NCBI GenBank assembly: GCA_016702605.1
Contig: JADJDQ010000021.1
Location: 930,001 to 994,000, forward strand
Direction: 5' to 3'
Source of the DNA: Candidatus Intricatilinea gracilis
GTDB lineage: Bacteria; Pseudomonadota; Gammaproteobacteria; Burkholderiales; Burkholderiaceae_C
Length of the DNA: 64,000 nt
Part shown: piece after piece, positions 8,356 to 16,235 of the stretch
Layout: each line of letters begins with the position of its first letter
Position numbering within the stretch: position 1 is the stretch's first letter
The notes under the pieces: generated by a model
Database searches by the model: none
The model's input: the letters and a program-made list of their open reading frames with translations, nothing else
What the model was told of the DNA's origin: nothing
Program-made: the position numbers and the translations under genes

Positions 8356-8715
8356 TCAATCGCCGAAGGTGACCAGCCGGTCGGCCTTGATGCCGGCGTC
8401 GACCAGTTGACCCAGACCCGAGATACGAAAGCCCGGGGCCAGCACCTCGTCCTTGATGCCGCGGCGCAGCGCTGCGGCCACACACACCACCAGATCGGTG
8501 CCGTGCTGTTCCTTCAGCGCCGACCAGCGGTTCACGATGTGGCGGTCGTCCTGCGGCGGCTCGGTCAGCCGGGTCGCGTTGTAGACACCGTCGTGATAGA
8601 AAAACACCCGCGTCACCTCATGGCCCTTGGCGATGGCCGCATTGGCGAACTGCCAGGCGCTGTCGCTGGCCTGGTGGGTGTAGGGCCCTTCATTGACGAG
8701 CAAGGCGATCTTCAT
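8356..8715 (-). CDS. dsrE: DsrE, persulfide-carrying subunit of DsrEFH
   Basis: A 119-residue TusD/DsrE-family protein (MKIALLVNEGPYTHQASDSA, then FFYHDGVYNA). The conserved active cysteine is in LVVCVAAALRRGI, matching the DsrE Cys-78 region that accepts persulfide from TusA and passes it to DsrC. The ATG at 8715 was chosen because the family starts at MKIAL; the longer frame upstream only overlaps dsrB. Confidence 0.95.
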   Translation of the reverse strand: MKIALLVNEGPYTHQASDSAWQFANAAIAKGHEVTRVFFYHDGVYNATRLTEPPQDDRHIVNRWSALKEQHGTDLVVCVAAALRRGIKDEVLAPGFRISGLGQLVDAGIKADRLVTFGD

Positions 8716-8737
8716 CGTGCGGAACTCTGTGAGGCGC

Positions 8738-9805
8738 TCAGAAGCGGATGTGGGTCGAGGCGTTGAGGTTGGCACGCGAGCCACGCCAGTCGTCGATCAG
8801 GTACTTGGTGAAGGGCAGGTCGCACTTCTCGAAGAAGCGTGGCCAGCCGATACGTTCGATCCAGTCGGACAGGCGCTCCCAGGGGCGGGCGTCTTCCTTG
8901 TAGACGTGCAGGATCTTCTTCACCATGGCCGACACCTCGGGCCAGCGGGGCGGGTTGTTCGGCAGGCCCGAGGCCACCATCTTCATGAAGGTGGGCTTGC
9001 CGCGGGCGTTGGAATTCTTGCCGCCCACCCAGATCGCGAGCTTGCTGTGCTCGGGATCGTTGATCTGCATGGGCGGGCAGGGTGGGTAACACGCGCCGCA
9101 GCAGATGCATTTCTTCTCGTCGACTTCGAGTGAGGGTTTGCCGTTAACCAGCGCCGGGCGGATGGCCGCCACCGGGCAACGTGCCACCACGGCGGGGCGC
9201 TCACAGACGTTGGCCACCAGGTCGTGGTTGATCTTGGGCGGCTTCGTGTGCTGCACGATGATGGCGATGTCGGCCTGGCCACCGCAGTTGATCTCGCAGC
9301 AACTGGTCGACAGGTGCACGCGGTTGGGCATCTCCTCGCGGATGAACTCCTCGTGCAATTCGTCCATCAGCGCCTTGACAGCGCCCGAGGCGTCGGTGCC
9401 CGGGATATCGCAGTGCAGCCAGCCCTGGGTGTGCGCAATCATCGACACCGAGTTGCCCGTGCCACCGACCGGGAAACCCTTGTCGGTGAGTTCGGCCACG
9501 AGCGGCGCGACCTTGTTCGGGTCCGACACCATGAACTCGATGTTGCTTCGGATGGTGAAGCGCACATGGCCTTCGGCATACGTGTCGGCGATGTCGCACA
9601 ACGTGCGGATCGTGTGCACGTCCATCTGCCGCTGTGTGCCGGCGCGCACGCTCCAGACTTCGTCGCCGCTGTGTGCCACGTGGTGCAGCACACCGGGACG
9701 CGGGCGGTCGTGGTAACGCCAGTTGCCGTAGTTCTTCGCCAGCGTGGGATGCAGGAAGGGTTTGTTGTCGGGGGCGCCGCTCTCGATGGGGGTGCGATTG
9801 GCCAT
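8738..9805 (-). CDS. dsrB: DsrB, beta subunit of oxidative-type dissimilatory sulfite reductase
   Basis: A 355-residue siroheme/4Fe-4S protein. Recognisable blocks are HTQGWLHCDIPGTDASG, the cysteine block STSCCEINCGGQADIAI near the cofactor, and the ferredoxin insert CICCGACYPPCPP. The CCEINCGGQ version is that of sulfur oxidisers rather than of sulfate reducers. With DsrA it forms an alpha2beta2 enzyme that here is expected to oxidise DsrC-bound sulfur to sulfite. It starts 22 bases after dsrA ends. Confidence 0.97.
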   Translation of the reverse strand: MANRTPIESGAPDNKPFLHPTLAKNYGNWRYHDRPRPGVLHHVAHSGDEVWSVRAGTQRQMDVHTIRTLCDIADTYAEGHVRFTIRSNIEFMVSDPNKVAPLVAELTDKGFPVGGTGNSVSMIAHTQGWLHCDIPGTDASGAVKALMDELHEEFIREEMPNRVHLSTSCCEINCGGQADIAIIVQHTKPPKINHDLVANVCERPAVVARCPVAAIRPALVNGKPSLEVDEKKCICCGACYPPCPPMQINDPEHSKLAIWVGGKNSNARGKPTFMKMVASGLPNNPPRWPEVSAMVKKILHVYKEDARPWERLSDWIERIGWPRFFEKCDLPFTKYLIDDWRGSRANLNASTHIRF

Positions 9806-9827
9806 GGTCGCTGTGCTCCTGTACCTG

Positions 9828-11135
9828 TCAAGCCGCCTTGATGGCGATGGTCTTGCGTGCGTTGACCTTGGCGACCTCGTCGTCCCAGCCATCCATGCGC
9901 ACGTACGGGTTGGTGCGCGGCGTCGCGACCATGTTGGCGTCGATCTCGACCTCGATACCTTCGAGGAAGTTGACCAGGCCGATACGCTCGATCATCTCGC
10001 CGGTGCGTTCGTGTTCGAGTGCGTTCTCGGCGAAGAAGTCGATCACCCGTTTGCCCAGGTCGACCAGGGCGGCGTAGTCGGCATCGGTCTTCATCGGCAG
10101 GAAGGGCACGACCACCGTGCCCATCAGGTCACCGATCTTGAGTGTGCGTTTGCCACCCACCAGGATGGTGGCGCCGGTGTCGGTGCCCTTGGCCAGTGCG
10201 CCGGTCATCACGTTGATGCAGTGCATGCAGCGCACGCAGTCCTTGTTGTCGATCTCCAGCGCGTGGGTGTCGCTGAGCTTGACGCTGGAGATGTGGGCGC
10301 CTGCGCGGAGGTCCTTGACTTCCTTGATCATGATCGCCTTGGTCGGGCAGCGCACCACGACCTCGTTGACCAGCTTGTTCATGTCGTACTTGGCGAACCA
10401 CTTGCGCGCCAGTTCCTCGTCGGTGCGCATGTTGTCGCGCCAGGTGCCGATGACGGCCATGTCGGCACGCTGGATCGAGTTCATGCAGTCGTTGGGGCAA
10501 CCGCTGAACTTGAACTTGAACTTGTAGGGCAGGGCCGGGCGATGGATGTCGTCGACGAAGGTGTTGATCACCTGCCGATGTGCACGTGCCTCGTCGTAGC
10601 AGCTTTGTTCACATCGCGCCGCGCCGACGCAGCTCATCGAAGTGCGCACCGCCGGGCCGGCACCGCCGAGGTCGAAGCCCAGTTCGTTGAGTTCGTCGAA
10701 GGCGGCCTGGACGTTTTCTGTCTTCGCGCCCTGGAACATGATGTCGCCGGACTGACCGTGGAAGGCGATCAGGCCCGAGCCATGGCGCTCCCAGATGTCG
10801 CACATCTTGCGCAGCACGTTGGTGTCGTAGTGCATGCCGGGCGGCGGCTGGATACGCAGCGTGTGGAACTCGGCCGCATCCGGAAACACCGGCTGGCCCT
10901 GTTCATTCTTGAGTTCGGTAAACCGAGGGATAACCCCACCGCCGTAACCGAATACCCCCACGGTGCCGCCTTTCCAGTAACCCTTGCGGGTACGGTAGGA
11001 GGTTTCGAGCGTGCCGAGTATGTCGACCATGTAGTCCTTCTCGGTCGCCAGCCGTTTCAGGCCGGTGACAAAGCTGGGCCATGGCCCGCTCTCGAGCTCG
11101 TCGAGCATGGGCGTCGGATGTTGTGGCTTGGCCAT
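9828..11135 (-). CDS. dsrA: DsrA, alpha subunit of oxidative-type dissimilatory sulfite reductase
   Basis: A 435-residue protein, first gene of the operon. The siroheme-4Fe-4S ligation block is visible as SCVGAARCEQSCYDEAR followed by KFSGCPNDCMNSIQRAD, and the inserted ferredoxin cluster has CVRCMHCINVM. The N-terminal GGVIPRF and HTLRIQPPPGMHYDT blocks are standard. It catalyses the six-electron interconversion of sulfite and sulfide-level sulfur; together with DsrEFH and DsrL in the operon, the direction is oxidative. A GAGACACG ribosome site precedes the ATG at 11135. Confidence 0.97.
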   Translation of the reverse strand: MAKPQHPTPMLDELESGPWPSFVTGLKRLATEKDYMVDILGTLETSYRTRKGYWKGGTVGVFGYGGGVIPRFTELKNEQGQPVFPDAAEFHTLRIQPPPGMHYDTNVLRKMCDIWERHGSGLIAFHGQSGDIMFQGAKTENVQAAFDELNELGFDLGGAGPAVRTSMSCVGAARCEQSCYDEARAHRQVINTFVDDIHRPALPYKFKFKFSGCPNDCMNSIQRADMAVIGTWRDNMRTDEELARKWFAKYDMNKLVNEVVVRCPTKAIMIKEVKDLRAGAHISSVKLSDTHALEIDNKDCVRCMHCINVMTGALAKGTDTGATILVGGKRTLKIGDLMGTVVVPFLPMKTDADYAALVDLGKRVIDFFAENALEHERTGEMIERIGLVNFLEGIEVEIDANMVATPRTNPYVRMDGWDDEVAKVNARKTIAIKAA

Positions 11136-11349
11136 CGTGTCTCCTGGTGGTACCGCGTCGTGCCGTGACGGGTTTGCCGGGTTTTTGCAAGGCTGGCCTG
11201 CTGCCGAATCTGCACACAGGTTGCCTCGTCGAGAACCGCACGATAGTCCGTCAGGCTCGTGAAAACATTACCCGGATGGGGTATCAGGCGCTCACCCGTA
11301 CCGGGTATGGACGCACCCCGGGGGTGGCGCGCTCAATGCCGGTCTCATC
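11136..11349. promoter_or_regulatory. dsrA / Cas6-like operon divergent control region with two inverted repeats
   Basis: This 214-base gap separates dsrA from the first plus-strand gene. It holds two GC-flanked inverted repeats: TACCC-N5-GGGTA at 11269-11283 and ACCCG-TAC-CGGGT at 11294-11306, with centres about 24 bases apart. Similar paired repeats lie upstream of tusA. The arrangement suggests an operator for one regulator controlling both divergent units. No convincing -35/-10 pair was identified by eye. Confidence 0.5.
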
Positions 11350-11574
11350 ATGACCACACCCATGCAACTCACGCCACTTGCCCATTTGCAGTCACCGCTG
11401 GGCGGAGAAGAGATCCACTTGCAACAGGTCGACTTCGAGGCCGGTGGCATGAGCTTGCTGCGCACACGCATACGCGAGAAAAGCCGCTTCACCATCTTCG
11501 ACATCGATCCGATCACCGCCGAGGCCTGGGGCCAGGCCCTGCTCGACTGGGCCCGCGGGCAGCCGCGCGAGTAG
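11350..11574 (+). CDS. Small conserved-looking protein of unknown function, first gene of the dsr-divergent operon
   Basis: A 74-residue acidic protein without signal peptide or membrane segment. It reads LTPLAHLQSPLGGEEIHLQQVDFEAGG, then LLRTRIREKSRFTIFDIDPITAEAWG, ending in a Trp-containing helix. I do not recognise a named family. The good codon use, the spacing of 3 bases to the next gene and the operon position support a real gene. It may be a subunit or cofactor of the Cas6-like protein that follows. Confidence 0.7.
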   Translation: MTTPMQLTPLAHLQSPLGGEEIHLQQVDFEAGGMSLLRTRIREKSRFTIFDIDPITAEAWGQALLDWARGQPRE

Positions 11575-11577
11575 ACG

Positions 11578-12219
11578 ATGAGCGACGTCGTGCCCACCAT
11601 GGTGGATGTGGCCTTTGCGGTCGAGCTCGATGCGGCGGCGTCGACCCGGGCGCTGTCGCACGACTACCACCACGAATTGGCCGAAGCCCTGACGCTGGCC
11701 TGGCCACCACTGGCCAACACGCCGGGCATCGGTGTGCACCCGCTGCGCCTGAGCGCTGGCTCCCAGGCCCTGTTGTCAAGGCGCTCCCGCCTGACCTTGC
11801 GGGTGCCCGCCGCGCAGCTCGACGACTGCCTGGAGCTGGTTGGCTGCACACTTGACCTGACAGGCTGCGTGCTGCGCCTGGGGTCGGCCCGGGCACACGA
11901 ACTGCTGCCCTGGGGCACGCTGTATGCCCATCTGGTGAGCACCTCGACAACTCGCCCGGACGAGGACGACGACGAGATCACCTTCATGCGCCGGGTCTAT
12001 GCCGAACTCGATGCCTTGCAAGTGTCGGCCCGTGTCATCTGCGGGCGTCGCCATGCCATCGACGGCGGGCGACTGGTCGGCCATGGCCTGATGCTCGACG
12101 GCCTGACGACGACACACGCCCTGCGCATGCTCGACACCGGCCTGGGGCCACACCGCCTGCTCGGGTGCGGCGTCTTCGTGCCTCACAAGTCGGCCGCCGC
12201 CGTCGGCACACCCTATTGA
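11578..12219 (+). CDS. Cas6-like RAMP-fold protein (type I-MYXAN Cas6/Cmx6-like) without CRISPR
   Basis: A 213-residue protein with the organisation of the Cas6/Cmx6 family: an N-terminal VDVAFAV strand, GIGVHPLRL, SRRSRLTLRVP, the block TLYAHLV, and a C-terminal glycine-rich loop GLGPHRLLGCGVFVP that in Cas6 proteins contacts RNA. Cas6 normally cuts CRISPR precursor RNA, but the window has no repeats and no other cas gene. It sits in an operon with sulfur-metabolism genes, three bases after the preceding gene. The likely role is RNA binding or a repurposed ferredoxin-like fold; nuclease activity cannot be judged because catalytic residues vary in this family. Confidence 0.72.
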   Translation: MSDVVPTMVDVAFAVELDAAASTRALSHDYHHELAEALTLAWPPLANTPGIGVHPLRLSAGSQALLSRRSRLTLRVPAAQLDDCLELVGCTLDLTGCVLRLGSARAHELLPWGTLYAHLVSTSTTRPDEDDDEITFMRRVYAELDALQVSARVICGRRHAIDGGRLVGHGLMLDGLTTTHALRMLDTGLGPHRLLGCGVFVPHKSAAAVGTPY

Positions 12220-12298
12220 TGGGCCCTGGGCTCGACCCTCCACCGACTGCTTTCGACTACATCCACATCCATCCCACAGCCTGCAGGAGACAACAACG

Positions 12299-12628
12299 AT
12301 GGGCTACACCGTCAACGGCACCGAACTCGAGACCGACGAGCAGGGGTATTTGCTCGAACCCGACTTCAGCGACGAGGTGGTCGGCGTGATCGCCGCCGCC
12401 GAGGGGTTGACACTCACCGACGACCACCTGAAGGTCGTCGCCTACCTGCGCGACGAATACCGCGAACACGGCCACACGCCCAACTTTCGCAACATGCTCA
12501 AGGGCCTGGGTGAAGTGATGCCGGGCATCGACAGCAAGTCGCTGTACGACCTGTTTCCCATCGGCCCGGCCAAACAAGGCGCCAAGGTTGCCGGCCTGCC
12601 GCAGCCGCTGGGCAAGGGCGGTTACTGA
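12299..12628 (+). CDS. Cysteine-less DsrC/TusE homologue (RspA-type)
   Basis: A 109-residue protein clearly of the DsrC/TusE fold: MGYTVNGTELETDEQGYLLE, then HLKVVAYLRDEYREHG, and SKSLYDLFPIGPAKQGAKVAGLP. The C-terminal arm ends QPLGKGGY: the position of the first active cysteine is Gly (KQGAK) and the last conserved cysteine is also absent. No cysteine occurs anywhere in the protein, so it cannot carry sulfur. Such DsrC relatives have been called RspA (regulatory sulfur-related protein). A GGAGACAACAACG ribosome site precedes it. Its companion operon suggests a regulatory or scaffolding role towards the Dsr system. Confidence 0.9.
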   Translation: MGYTVNGTELETDEQGYLLEPDFSDEVVGVIAAAEGLTLTDDHLKVVAYLRDEYREHGHTPNFRNMLKGLGEVMPGIDSKSLYDLFPIGPAKQGAKVAGLPQPLGKGGY

Positions 12629-12698
12629 TGCCACACACCGGCGTGTTTCACTCAGGCGCCACACGAGCGGGGGCACCGGCGTGAGCACCTTGCCGGCC

Positions 12699-13325
12699 AT
12701 GCGTATCAAGAGCCGCTGGTTCAAGCCCGGCGAGACACACGACGCGGCCGAGCAGGCCGGTGTCATGGCCTTCATCGTCTGGCGGGTGTCGCACCAGATG
12801 CTCAAGCGCATGCGCGGCGCCGACTTCGACATCGACGCCGGTCCGGCCTACTTTGCCTTCATGCGTGAGGTGCTGGTGTTTCTGGTCGCCGTGACCGACC
12901 GGATGGCGCACCAGCGCCTGGACGAACAAGGCCGCCACGACTTCACCGTGGCCCTGGTGCGCCACCTGGTGCGCACCTACGACGAGAATCTGACCGAGCT
13001 GTACGGTGCACCAAGGAGCGGTGAGCCGGACTGGGGTGATGCCCTGCTCGACCAGATCAACGAGGTGGTGGCGCACTACGCCGAGTTCGGCGCTGACCCA
13101 CACGTAGATGCCCGTGCCGGCTTCACACCCGACTTCGGCTTCGTGCGTTACCTGGGGCGCCGACTCGAACCGGTGGTGCCCGAGAAGGATCGCCTGTGGG
13201 TGATCGACCAGGTCATGGCCATCGAGGTGCCCGAGGCACTCGACATCGTGCAACGTTCGATGCACGAGTTGTGGGACCCGACGCCGCGACCGGTGCGCCG
13301 GCGTGCCGGGATGAGTGGCGAATGA
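12699..13325 (+). CDS. Unrecognised helical protein of the dsr-divergent operon
   Basis: A 208-residue, cytoplasmic, largely helical protein. It starts MRIKSRWFKPGETHDAAEQA and continues with FIVWRVSHQMLKRMRGADFD, FLVAVTDRMAHQRLD, and GFVRYLGRRLEPVVPEKDRLW. I recall similar proteins beside DsrC-like genes in sulfur oxidisers but know no function. A GTG at 12681 with a GGGGG run upstream is an alternative start. The stop overlaps the start of the TauD-like gene (ATGA), so the two are translationally coupled. Confidence 0.78.
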   Translation: MRIKSRWFKPGETHDAAEQAGVMAFIVWRVSHQMLKRMRGADFDIDAGPAYFAFMREVLVFLVAVTDRMAHQRLDEQGRHDFTVALVRHLVRTYDENLTELYGAPRSGEPDWGDALLDQINEVVAHYAEFGADPHVDARAGFTPDFGFVRYLGRRLEPVVPEKDRLWVIDQVMAIEVPEALDIVQRSMHELWDPTPRPVRRRAGMSGE

Positions 13326-14320
13326 ACCTGTTCGACCTGCCCACGGCACCCGCCACACGTGCGGGCCAGGCTTTCGATCTGGATGACGACCGGGCCTACC
13401 GGCGCTGGCGCGACTGGAAGCTGGCCCAGTTGTCCGGCGACGCGAGTGCGCTGATTGTCCACGTGCAGGATCCGAACAGTCTGAGCACGGCCGAACAGGC
13501 GGCGCTGATCGACTGCATCACACGTTGCAACGTGGCGATCTATCACATCGACATCGCGAGAGTTGTGCCGGACAAGGCGTTGGCTCTGGCGCCGGGCAAC
13601 ACTGCTGACAAGAGCCTGCCGCAAGCCCTGGGCGCACAACTTGGCCTGCACCGGCTGGACGCCAACTGGCTGGCCGACGAAGACGGTGTGTCGAGCATCC
13701 AGGTGCGCCGGTCATCGTCGGGCGAGGGGGACCATGCAGGTGCTCATGCAGCCTTCATCCCCTACACCGACAAGGCGATTCGTTGGCACACCGACGGCTA
13801 CTACCACCCGGCGGGGCGCACCATCCATGCCATGGTGCTGCATTGCGTGCGGCCGGCAGCACGTGGTGGTGTCAACACCTTGCTCGATCACGAGCTGGCC
13901 TACATCGCCCTGCGTGACCGCGACCCGGCGCTGGTGCGGGCCTTGATGCACCCCGAGGTGATGACCATCCCGGCGCGCGAGGATGCTCAGGGTGTGGCCC
14001 GCGCAGCGCAGACCGGCCCGGTGTTTTCGGTGCACGGCGGGTGCCTGCACATGCGTTACACCGCGCGCAAACGCAGCATTGCCTGGCGTGACGACGAGGC
14101 CACGCGGCGCGCCGTCGCCGCACTCGAAGCCGTGCTCGACGACCCCGCCACGCCCGGTCGGCTGCAGCTGCAGTTGCAGGCAGGCATGGGCATCGTCGGC
14201 CACAACGTCCTGCACGACCGCAGCAGCTTCGACGACGACCCGGCGCAGCCGCGCCTGCTGTATCGCGCGCGTTTTCTCGACCGCTGCAAGGTACTGGATC
14301 CACCATGGCTCAATGGGTGA
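13322..14320 (+). CDS. TauD/TfdA-family Fe(II)/2-oxoglutarate dioxygenase-like protein
   Basis: A 332-residue protein. The iron-binding HxD is visible in IRWHTDGYYHPAG; the distal His is probably in GHNVLHDRSSF, and the 2-oxoglutarate-binding Arg in PRLLYRARFLDR. These are the facial triad and co-substrate features of TauD-type dioxygenases, which hydroxylate sulfonates such as taurine to release sulfite. Here the neighbours are not taurine transport genes but DsrC-like and Cas6-like genes, so the substrate may be another organosulfur compound or a macromolecule. It overlaps the genes on both sides (4 bases upstream, 16 bases downstream), implying tight co-translation. Confidence 0.85.
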   Translation: MNLFDLPTAPATRAGQAFDLDDDRAYRRWRDWKLAQLSGDASALIVHVQDPNSLSTAEQAALIDCITRCNVAIYHIDIARVVPDKALALAPGNTADKSLPQALGAQLGLHRLDANWLADEDGVSSIQVRRSSSGEGDHAGAHAAFIPYTDKAIRWHTDGYYHPAGRTIHAMVLHCVRPAARGGVNTLLDHELAYIALRDRDPALVRALMHPEVMTIPAREDAQGVARAAQTGPVFSVHGGCLHMRYTARKRSIAWRDDEATRRAVAALEAVLDDPATPGRLQLQLQAGMGIVGHNVLHDRSSFDDDPAQPRLLYRARFLDRCKVLDPPWLNG

Positions 14321-15780
14321 CGGTATGGCGGGCGGCCCAGCTGGTCGGTGTGCCACGAGGCGTGCTGCAGCAGCGTGTGCGCAGTGGCGAGATCGAACTG
14401 GCCGACGGCCTGGTGTCGACCCAGACACTGCTGACGCTTTATCCGCAGACGAAGCTGGAGGAGTCGGGACTGCTCGAACGAGTCACGCAGATCCGCGACG
14501 ATTCCTTCGGCAAACGTCTGCGTGAACGCATCCTGCCCAGCCAGGAGGTGCTGGCGCAGCGGCTGTTCCAGCAGTCGCAGGAACTGGCCGATGTGCAGCG
14601 CCACCTGCAGCGGTATCACGCGCTGGTGATTGCGCTGCGCGACCGGCTGCACGAGTTCTCGCGTAGTGCCGGTGCCGACGATGCCCGCCTGCAGGCCCTG
14701 CGGCGCCAACTCGACGAAGGGCTGGCCCGTGCGCTGGCCACCGAGTCGGTCGATGTGCTCGATGTCATGGACGACATGCTCAAGGTGGTTTCGGCCCAGG
14801 TCACCGTGCGCCCCAGCGGCCACCAGTTCACTGTGGAGGGGCGCGACTCGTTGCTGCAGGCCGGCATGCGCGCCGGACTCAAGCTCAACTACGGTTGTGG
14901 CAACGGCAGTTGTGGCCTGTGCAAGGTGCGGGTGATCGACGGCCAGGTGGCGTGTACGCTGCACTCGGACTACAGCCTCTCACCCGCCGAGCGTCAGCAG
15001 GGTTATGTGCTGGCCTGTGCCCACACGGCCGCCAGCAGTGAGCTCACGATCGAGACCCTCGAGGCGCGTGGCCCGGCCGACATGCCCGAACAGCAGATCG
15101 TGACCAGCGTGCGTGGCCTGCGCGAACTGGCGCCCGACACGGTGCAGCTGCATCTGCAGACACCGCGCACGCATCGCTTGCGTTTCCTGGCCGGTCAGTC
15201 TGTCACGCTCGGTCTGGCGGGTGCCCAGGACGCACACATCGACCTGGCCATCGCCAGTTGCCCCTGCGACGACCGCAACCTGCACTTCTTCATCGCCCGC
15301 GACCCCGGCAACAGCTTTGCCGAACGTCTGTTCTCGGGCGCGGTCAAGCCGGGTGATGCCGTCACGGTCTGGGGCCCGAGTGGTGATTTCGTGCTCGACG
15401 AAGACACGCGCCCTCTGGTGTTTGCCGCCTGCGACCTGGGCTTCGCCCCCATCAAGAGCCTGATCGAACATGCCCTGGCGGCCGACACCGTGCCGTCGAT
15501 CAGCCTGTTCTGGCTGGCGACCCGCGCCGATGGGCACTTCATGGGCAACCAGTGCCGGGCCTGGTCCGAGGCCCTCGACAACTTCGACTCGACTCTCACC
15601 CACCACGTGGATCTGGTGACCGGCGCGAGCCACATGTCGGCCGCGATCCGCGCCGATCTGTTCGACATCGACTGTGTGTATTACGTCGCCGGCCCACGGC
15701 GTTTCGTCGACGCCTTGCGCGCCGAGTTGAGTGCTGCGGGTGTGTCCGCGGCACGTGTGCATTGCGAGATCACCTCATGA
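14305..15780 (+). CDS. HTH-fused 2Fe-2S ferredoxin/flavin reductase-like protein
   Basis: A 491-residue protein of three parts. Residues 1-50 read WVTVWRAAQLVGVPRGVLQQR, resembling a MerR/excisionase helix-turn-helix. Residues about 50-165 are a helical, probably coiled-coil, linker. From about 170 there is a plant-type 2Fe-2S domain with LNYGCGNGSCGLCKVRV and a later ACAHTA cysteine, followed by a ferredoxin-NADP-reductase-like module ending YYVAGPRRFVDALRAELSA. In the flavin region IDLAIASCPCDD stands where RxYS is usual, so flavin binding may be weakened. Together this suggests a redox-responsive DNA-binding protein or an electron donor for the adjacent dioxygenase. Confidence 0.82.
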   Translation: MAQWVTVWRAAQLVGVPRGVLQQRVRSGEIELADGLVSTQTLLTLYPQTKLEESGLLERVTQIRDDSFGKRLRERILPSQEVLAQRLFQQSQELADVQRHLQRYHALVIALRDRLHEFSRSAGADDARLQALRRQLDEGLARALATESVDVLDVMDDMLKVVSAQVTVRPSGHQFTVEGRDSLLQAGMRAGLKLNYGCGNGSCGLCKVRVIDGQVACTLHSDYSLSPAERQQGYVLACAHTAASSELTIETLEARGPADMPEQQIVTSVRGLRELAPDTVQLHLQTPRTHRLRFLAGQSVTLGLAGAQDAHIDLAIASCPCDDRNLHFFIARDPGNSFAERLFSGAVKPGDAVTVWGPSGDFVLDEDTRPLVFAACDLGFAPIKSLIEHALAADTVPSISLFWLATRADGHFMGNQCRAWSEALDNFDSTLTHHVDLVTGASHMSAAIRADLFDIDCVYYVAGPRRFVDALRAELSAAGVSAARVHCEITS

Positions 15781-16193
15781 GTTGTGCTTGTGGCAAACCT
15801 GGTGGCGGCTGCGCCGATGCAACACCACGCGTTCCCGAAATCGAAGGCGACAGCGGCTGCTCGGGCAGTGAATCGTTTGCCCTTCAGGTGCTGGGTGACG
15901 ACATGAGGCCCGAGTTCGACAACGGCGACATCATCATCGTCGAGCCCGACGGCACGCTGGTGGACGGCAGCTATGTGCTGGCGCGCTGGGCCGACGAGTG
16001 GCTGTTCAGGCAACTGCGTCGCAAGGCTGATGGTGACGATGGCGAACGTGGTGAAGGTTGGCAACTGCACCAGCTCAACCCCGCTGCCGGGGAGTCGGGT
16101 GTGTTGCCGATACCCGACCTGTCGGTGGTGCACGGTGTGGTGATCCAGAAGGCCGTCCCGGGTCGACGTCGCGCCAGCAAGTTCTACGTCTGA
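15777..16193 (+). CDS. S24/LexA-like domain protein lacking the catalytic serine
   Basis: A 138-residue protein whose core, ALQVLGDDMRPEFDNGDIIIVEPDGTLVDGSYVLARWADEWLFRQL, matches the LexA/signal-peptidase S24 fold. The canonical GDSM serine is Asp here (GDDM), and the usual VKRL lysine region is FRQLRR, so self-cleavage is not expected. The N-terminus MSCACGKPGGGC adds a cluster of three cysteines, with a fourth in SGCSG, possibly a metal or Fe-S site. It overlaps the upstream reductase gene by ATGA. Probable role: sensor or protein-protein module in the operon. Confidence 0.8.
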   Translation: MSCACGKPGGGCADATPRVPEIEGDSGCSGSESFALQVLGDDMRPEFDNGDIIIVEPDGTLVDGSYVLARWADEWLFRQLRRKADGDDGERGEGWQLHQLNPAAGESGVLPIPDLSVVHGVVIQKAVPGRRRASKFYV

Positions 16194-16235
16194 CACCCCG
16201 CCCGCCCACGCTCATCGACACGATCCGGACTGCTC

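Noticed and set aside
9744..11168. A 474-codon plus-strand frame opposite dsrA
   Set aside because: Shadow of dsrA; composition (Asp-His-Val-rich) is typical of antisense frames in this window.
11578..12219. A true CRISPR-Cas system
   Set aside because: No repeat-spacer array and no other cas gene is visible in the window; only the Cas6-like fold is present.
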